Shown here: piece after piece, positions 60,569 through 64,000 of the stretch
Layout of the letters: each line of letters opens with the position of its first letter
Position numbering within the stretch: position 1 is the first letter of the stretch
Origin: Gemmatimonadota bacterium
Lineage (GTDB): Bacteria > Latescibacterota > UBA2968 > UBA8231
Direction of reading: 5' to 3'
Assembly (NCBI GenBank): GCA_009841115.1
Contig: VXML01000079.1
Coordinates: 62,001 to 126,000, forward strand
Length of the DNA: 64,000 bases
Notes under the pieces: generated by a model
Told to the model about the DNA's origin: nothing
What the model saw: only the letters and a program-made list of their open reading frames with translations
Databases searched by the model: none
Made by a program: the position numbers and the translations under genes

Positions 60569-63500
60569 ATGCCTAAGTTCGCGATGCGATGGATGGTCTT
60601 TAGCTGGATTTTGGTCGGCGCAGCACCGGCTTGGACCGAAGTCGATTTTGCCGAGTTGGCGCGCACGGCCCCGGTCGAGCGCGTGCAGCAAACGATGGAC
60701 ACCTTTGCCAGCTTGGGATCTAGAGTCGCCGGCTATCGAGGTGCCGACCAAGCGGCCCAGATCGTGCAGGAGCGCTTCCGCGCCATCGGCCTCGACGACG
60801 TCACAGTACACGAATACGATGTCTCTATTCCGATCGATAAGGGCGGATTTCTGCAAGTAGTTGGCAGCGACGAACAAGTGCCAATCCACGGCCTGTGGCC
60901 TAATCTCGTCAAAACTTCGACGCTGCCCGAAGGGGGGATGACCAAGCGCTTGATCGACGCTGGCGCGGGTGAGTACGCAGACATGGACGGCAATCAAGTC
61001 GAAGGGTCTGTGGCCCTGATGGACTTCAATTCGGGCGACGCCTGGCTCAATGCCGCCTACCTCGGGGCGCAAGCCATCATCTTTATCGAGCCGGACTCCA
61101 CCGTGTACTTGGAGGGCGAAAAGAAATTTCTCACTATGCCGCTCGACCTGCCGAGGTTCTGGGTCAATCGCCAAGTCGGTCAGCGCTTGCGTCGCCAATT
61201 GGCGACCGAGGGCGAGCAGATGCTCCACCTACAGTACCGCATGGATTGGGAGCGGCGTCCCGCTTGGAATATCCTCGGCACGATCCCCGGATACGATCCT
61301 TTGCTAAAAGAGGACGTGATCGTGCTGGAAGCGTACTACGACGCCATGTCCGTCGTGCCGGCTCTTGCCCCAGGTGCCGAGCAAGCCTCCGGCATTACTG
61401 CGCTGTTGGAACTGGCGCGCTACTTCCGCGAAAATCCACCGGCGCGCACGGTCGTATTCCTCGCCACTTCGGCCCACCACTTGGGCTTGCGCGGGGTTGA
61501 TGATTTCATCCAACGCTATTTGCGCAAAGAGGATCCCTTTATCGAGCACATGCTGGTGAGGCGGGTCGTCGATGCTGCACTTGCGCGGAACATGATTGCC
61601 CAAGACGGCATCCACTACGCCATCGGCGAGGAGGAGTTCACCAGTAAGGAAGCCCTCGTGCGGGGCGTTGCCGAAGGACACACCGACTTGGTCTCGCGCG
61701 TTGCCGACGCTGCCCTTGCCGAAGGGCTACTGAGCCAAGAAGGAGGCGCATTACACCTCGCCGACGAGCAATTCAAAGATCGCCGCGAACTGGTTGACGA
61801 ATTGCGCTCGGACGACGACTTGCGCCTCGCGCTCTACAAAACTTGGGTTGATCCCAAAGTCGATTCGCTCGCGGTCAAGCTCTTTATCAGCCTCGACCTT
61901 TCGTCGCAGACCGATGAACTCGGAGTGTGGAATAGCAATACCAGCTTTTACTACAAGCGCTACTTCGCGCCCTTCGGCAAGAACTTTATGGGTTATGCGC
62001 GCAAGATCAGTCGCGAGTTGGGCTACCAGCAGCGCGACGTGCTGGTCAATGGCATCAGCCCCGAAGGCGGGATGAGTTGGCAGACCTTTGTACCAGGCGA
62101 AATATCGGTCAACAGCGAATTGGTATTGGCGACTGGTACGCCGGCATTGGCCTTTGTCACTGTCAACGACGCGCGCTTCCTCGTCGATACGCCCTTAGAC
62201 CGGGCCGAGCACGTCAACTACGCCAATCTCGCCAAACAGATCCGGGTGCTCGCCGGCATGTTCGAAATGGCCTTTGAAGACCCAGAGCTGTTCCCGGACT
62301 TCAAGATGCGCTTGCGCGACACGCTGCGCTCGCTGCGCGGCCGGACTATGGTCTTTCCGCGCCGCAGCATCATCCCCGACTTGCCGCGTGCAGACGCCGT
62401 AGCCGTGGTGCGCAACGGCAAGAAAAAGTCGTATAAAGGCGTGCGCGGCGAGTACTACGAAGTCGTCAATGATAAGGGGGCCTTCTACGTAAATCGGGTG
62501 CGGGTCAACAACGTGCAGATCGAGGGCTACTACATGGACCCGATTACCGGCCGCATCACCTACGCCCCCGACCGCGGCGTGCAAGGCGACGAAAGCTACC
62601 CCATGCGGGTCGCCATGGACTGGCGCGACAAGCAATGGATGGTCATCCTCTTTCCCTGCGTGCCCTACAATTTCTTCGACATCGTCGATCCACGCTATTT
62701 GACCAAGCTGTCCAACGTGCAGGTCTTCGACGAAACGAACGGCCCACCTGTAGAGTACGGTTATACCATCGGCGAAGGCCCCTCGGCCCAAAACGAGCCG
62801 GTCGGGGTGCTCTTCGCACGGCCCGGTTCGCACATCAAGATGGGGTTCGGTGCTGGCCTACTGGGATTCCGCTCGCTCCTGCTCAACGCCACCAGCGTAA
62901 CCGACAAGGAAAAAGCCGAGGGCGAGGGCTTTGAGATTCGCCCCGGTACTTCCTTTGCCCGCACGACCTTTCAAGCCGCCCAAGACATGTGGAATCTCGA
63001 CGAGTCGCGAATGCGCGAGCTGCGGAGCTTTGCCATTGAAAACCAGCGCCTCAACGACCTCCACTATCGCGCCGAAGCCGAGCTGGCCCAAGCCACCGCG
63101 GCTGAGACCGAGCAGCGCTGGGGCGATTTCGTGCGCCACACGCGCGCGGCCTTCGGGCTAGAGTCGCGCGCTTATCCAGACGTCAAAGACACTCAAAACG
63201 ACGTCATTCAGGGCATTATCTTCTTCATGGCCCTCGTCATTCCCTGCGCCTTCTTCACTGAGCGGCTCATTTTTACGGCCGCCACGATCCGCAATCAGAT
63301 CATCGGCTTTGCCGGAGTTTTCCTAGCGATCTGGATCGTGTTGTGGCTGGTGCATCCGGCCTTTCAGCTATCTAATCCCTTCGTCATTCTGCTGGCCTTT
63401 ATCATCATCGCCTTGGCAGTGCTGGTGATGTCGATCATCTCCGGCCGCTTTAACGAGCAGATGAAGAAACTGCGCACCGAAGTAGCCGTAATCCACGACA

Positions 63501-64000
63501 CGGACGTCAGCCGCTCTTCGGCCTCGCTGACGGCCTTCCAGCTCGGGATTTCCAATATGAAGCGGCGCAAGACGCGTACGGTCCTCACCTTTACCACGCT
63601 CTTGCTGCTGACGTTTACGGTGCTCTCTTTCACCTCCATCCGCACGGGCTTGCGGTTCAATCAAATCAGCCGTGACAACGAGGGGCTCTACGAGGGCATC
63701 CTCATCCGCAGCAAGGCGTGGAATCCAATGGAGGATTCAGTCCTCGAATACGCCCGCAGCAATTTCGGTGATCGCGCCGCGGTCGCGCCGCGCAGTTGGT
63801 ACAGCAACAAGGCCAAAGCGCACATTAAAATAAAACACGGGGAAAAGGCCCATAACGCGCTCGGCGTCCTAGGTTTAGCGCCCGAGGAGATTCAAGTCAC
63901 TCGACTCAACCAAGCCCTAGTCGCCGGACGCTGGTTTGAGCCGGGCGAGGACAAGGCCTGTATCCTGCCCATCGACATGGTCAAGGAAGCCCATCTCAAT
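60569..64000 (+). CDS. M28-peptidase-like domain fused to FtsX-like permease (3' end outside window)
   Basis: Open frame of 1144 codons running off the right edge. Residues 1-24 are a signal peptide or first membrane helix. Residues about 60-340 resemble M28 zinc aminopeptidases: a protease-associated-like segment, then VIVLEAYYDAMSVVPALAPG, AEQASGITALLELARYF and TVVFLATSAHHLGLRG. The expected metal ligands (HxD, DDNASG, EE) read YYD, EQASG and HH, so zinc binding is doubtful. After a long middle region come hydrophobic helices (GIIFFMALVIPCAFF, AGVFLAIWIVLWLV, FVILLAFIIIALAVL) and QLGISNMKRRKTRTVLTFTT, the start of an FtsX/MacB-type permease domain. GAGAAAGG lies upstream of the ATG, 14 bases after the previous gene. 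Confidence 0.75.
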   Translation, partial: MPKFAMRWMVFSWILVGAAPAWTEVDFAELARTAPVERVQQTMDTFASLGSRVAGYRGADQAAQIVQERFRAIGLDDVTVHEYDVSIPIDKGGFLQVVGSDEQVPIHGLWPNLVKTSTLPEGGMTKRLIDAGAGEYADMDGNQVEGSVALMDFNSGDAWLNAAYLGAQAIIFIEPDSTVYLEGEKKFLTMPLDLPRFWVNRQVGQRLRRQLATEGEQMLHLQYRMDWERRPAWNILGTIPGYDPLLKEDVIVLEAYYDAMSVVPALAPGAEQASGITALLELARYFRENPPARTVVFLATSAHHLGLRGVDDFIQRYLRKEDPFIEHMLVRRVVDAALARNMIAQDGIHYAIGEEEFTSKEALVRGVAEGHTDLVSRVADAALAEGLLSQEGGALHLADEQFKDRRELVDELRSDDDLRLALYKTWVDPKVDSLAVKLFISLDLSSQTDELGVWNSNTSFYYKRYFAPFGKNFMGYARKISRELGYQQRDVLVNGISPEGGMSWQTFVPGEISVNSELVLATGTPALAFVTVNDARFLVDTPLDRAEHVNYANLAKQIRVLAGMFEMAFEDPELFPDFKMRLRDTLRSLRGRTMVFPRRSIIPDLPRADAVAVVRNGKKKSYKGVRGEYYEVVNDKGAFYVNRVRVNNVQIEGYYMDPITGRITYAPDRGVQGDESYPMRVAMDWRDKQWMVILFPCVPYNFFDIVDPRYLTKLSNVQVFDETNGPPVEYGYTIGEGPSAQNEPVGVLFARPGSHIKMGFGAGLLGFRSLLLNATSVTDKEKAEGEGFEIRPGTSFARTTFQAAQDMWNLDESRMRELRSFAIENQRLNDLHYRAEAELAQATAAETEQRWGDFVRHTRAAFGLESRAYPDVKDTQNDVIQGIIFFMALVIPCAFFTERLIFTAATIRNQIIGFAGVFLAIWIVLWLVHPAFQLSNPFVILLAFIIIALAVLVMSIISGRFNEQMKKLRTEVAVIHDTDVSRSSASLTAFQLGISNMKRRKTRTVLTFTTLLLLTFTVLSFTSIRTGLRFNQISRDNEGLYEGILIRSKAWNPMEDSVLEYARSNFGDRAAVAPRSWYSNKAKAHIKIKHGEKAHNALGVLGLAPEEIQVTRLNQALVAGRWFEPGEDKACILPIDMVKEAHLN

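Overview
The window is bacterial: dense coding on both strands, ATGA-type start/stop overlaps, tRNAs with encoded CCA and AAGGAGG-like ribosome sites. The phylum cannot be proven from sequence alone. Secreted proteins carrying the PNPFNPST/FlgD-like module of the FCB superphylum, dockerin-type calcium repeats, phytanoyl-CoA dioxygenases, Gfo/Idh/MocA oxidoreductases, a DUF6785-like membrane protein and a CBM9-like protein together resemble uncultured FCB-type lineages such as Latescibacterota. This is inference. Mpl, DacA and secreted multidomain proteins fit a didermic cell with a murein wall.

Layout. 0-3.2 kb: 3' part of uvrA, a CBM9-like protein and a retropepsin-like protease. 3.3-10.6 kb: two tandem, very large secreted serine proteases on the minus strand, inserted next to or into a decayed duplicate of the retropepsin gene. 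10.9-18.2 kb: a DUF1703-type ATPase/nuclease, then a translationally coupled group DUF2723 glycosyltransferase, GT2 and NamZ-like DUF1343, then YqgE. 18.2-22.0 kb: PhyH dioxygenase, D-Ala-D-Ala carboxypeptidase, rlmH and an oxidoreductase. A tRNA-Val(GAC) with terminator ends this part.

22.2-30.5 kb is visibly more AT-rich accessory DNA. It holds aminoglycoside-phosphotransferase-like and nucleotidyltransferase-like genes and an unusual fusion of an ECF sigma factor with an Eis-like acetyltransferase. Most notably, it contains a run of attC-like recombination sites (25.8-28.1 kb) separating single-gene cassettes for a DUF402 protein, a PhyH dioxygenase and a GNAT acetyltransferase. No integron integrase is visible, so the arrangement matches a CALIN (cluster of attC sites lacking an integrase). 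30.6-34.7 kb holds a secreted FlgD-tailed protein, a methyltransferase and an oxidoreductase.

34.7-64 kb is mostly housekeeping. On the minus strand are a PsbP-like lipid-anchored or membrane protein, an epimerase, hpt, recA (with a striking 9-bp-repeat operator candidate), and a long run rho-rpmE2-DUF1385-prfA-prmC-radA. Two small dockerin/FN3 secreted proteins face dnaG. Then follow tRNA(CAU), an FG-GAP/ASPIC-UnbV protein, tRNA-Val(CAC), a lamin-tail-domain protein, mpl, an ArnC-like GT2, hisC, relA/spoT, a NusG-II plus Gx-transporter pair and a DUF6785-like membrane protein. The window closes in a large open frame fusing an M28-peptidase-like domain, whose metal ligands look lost, to an FtsX-like permease.
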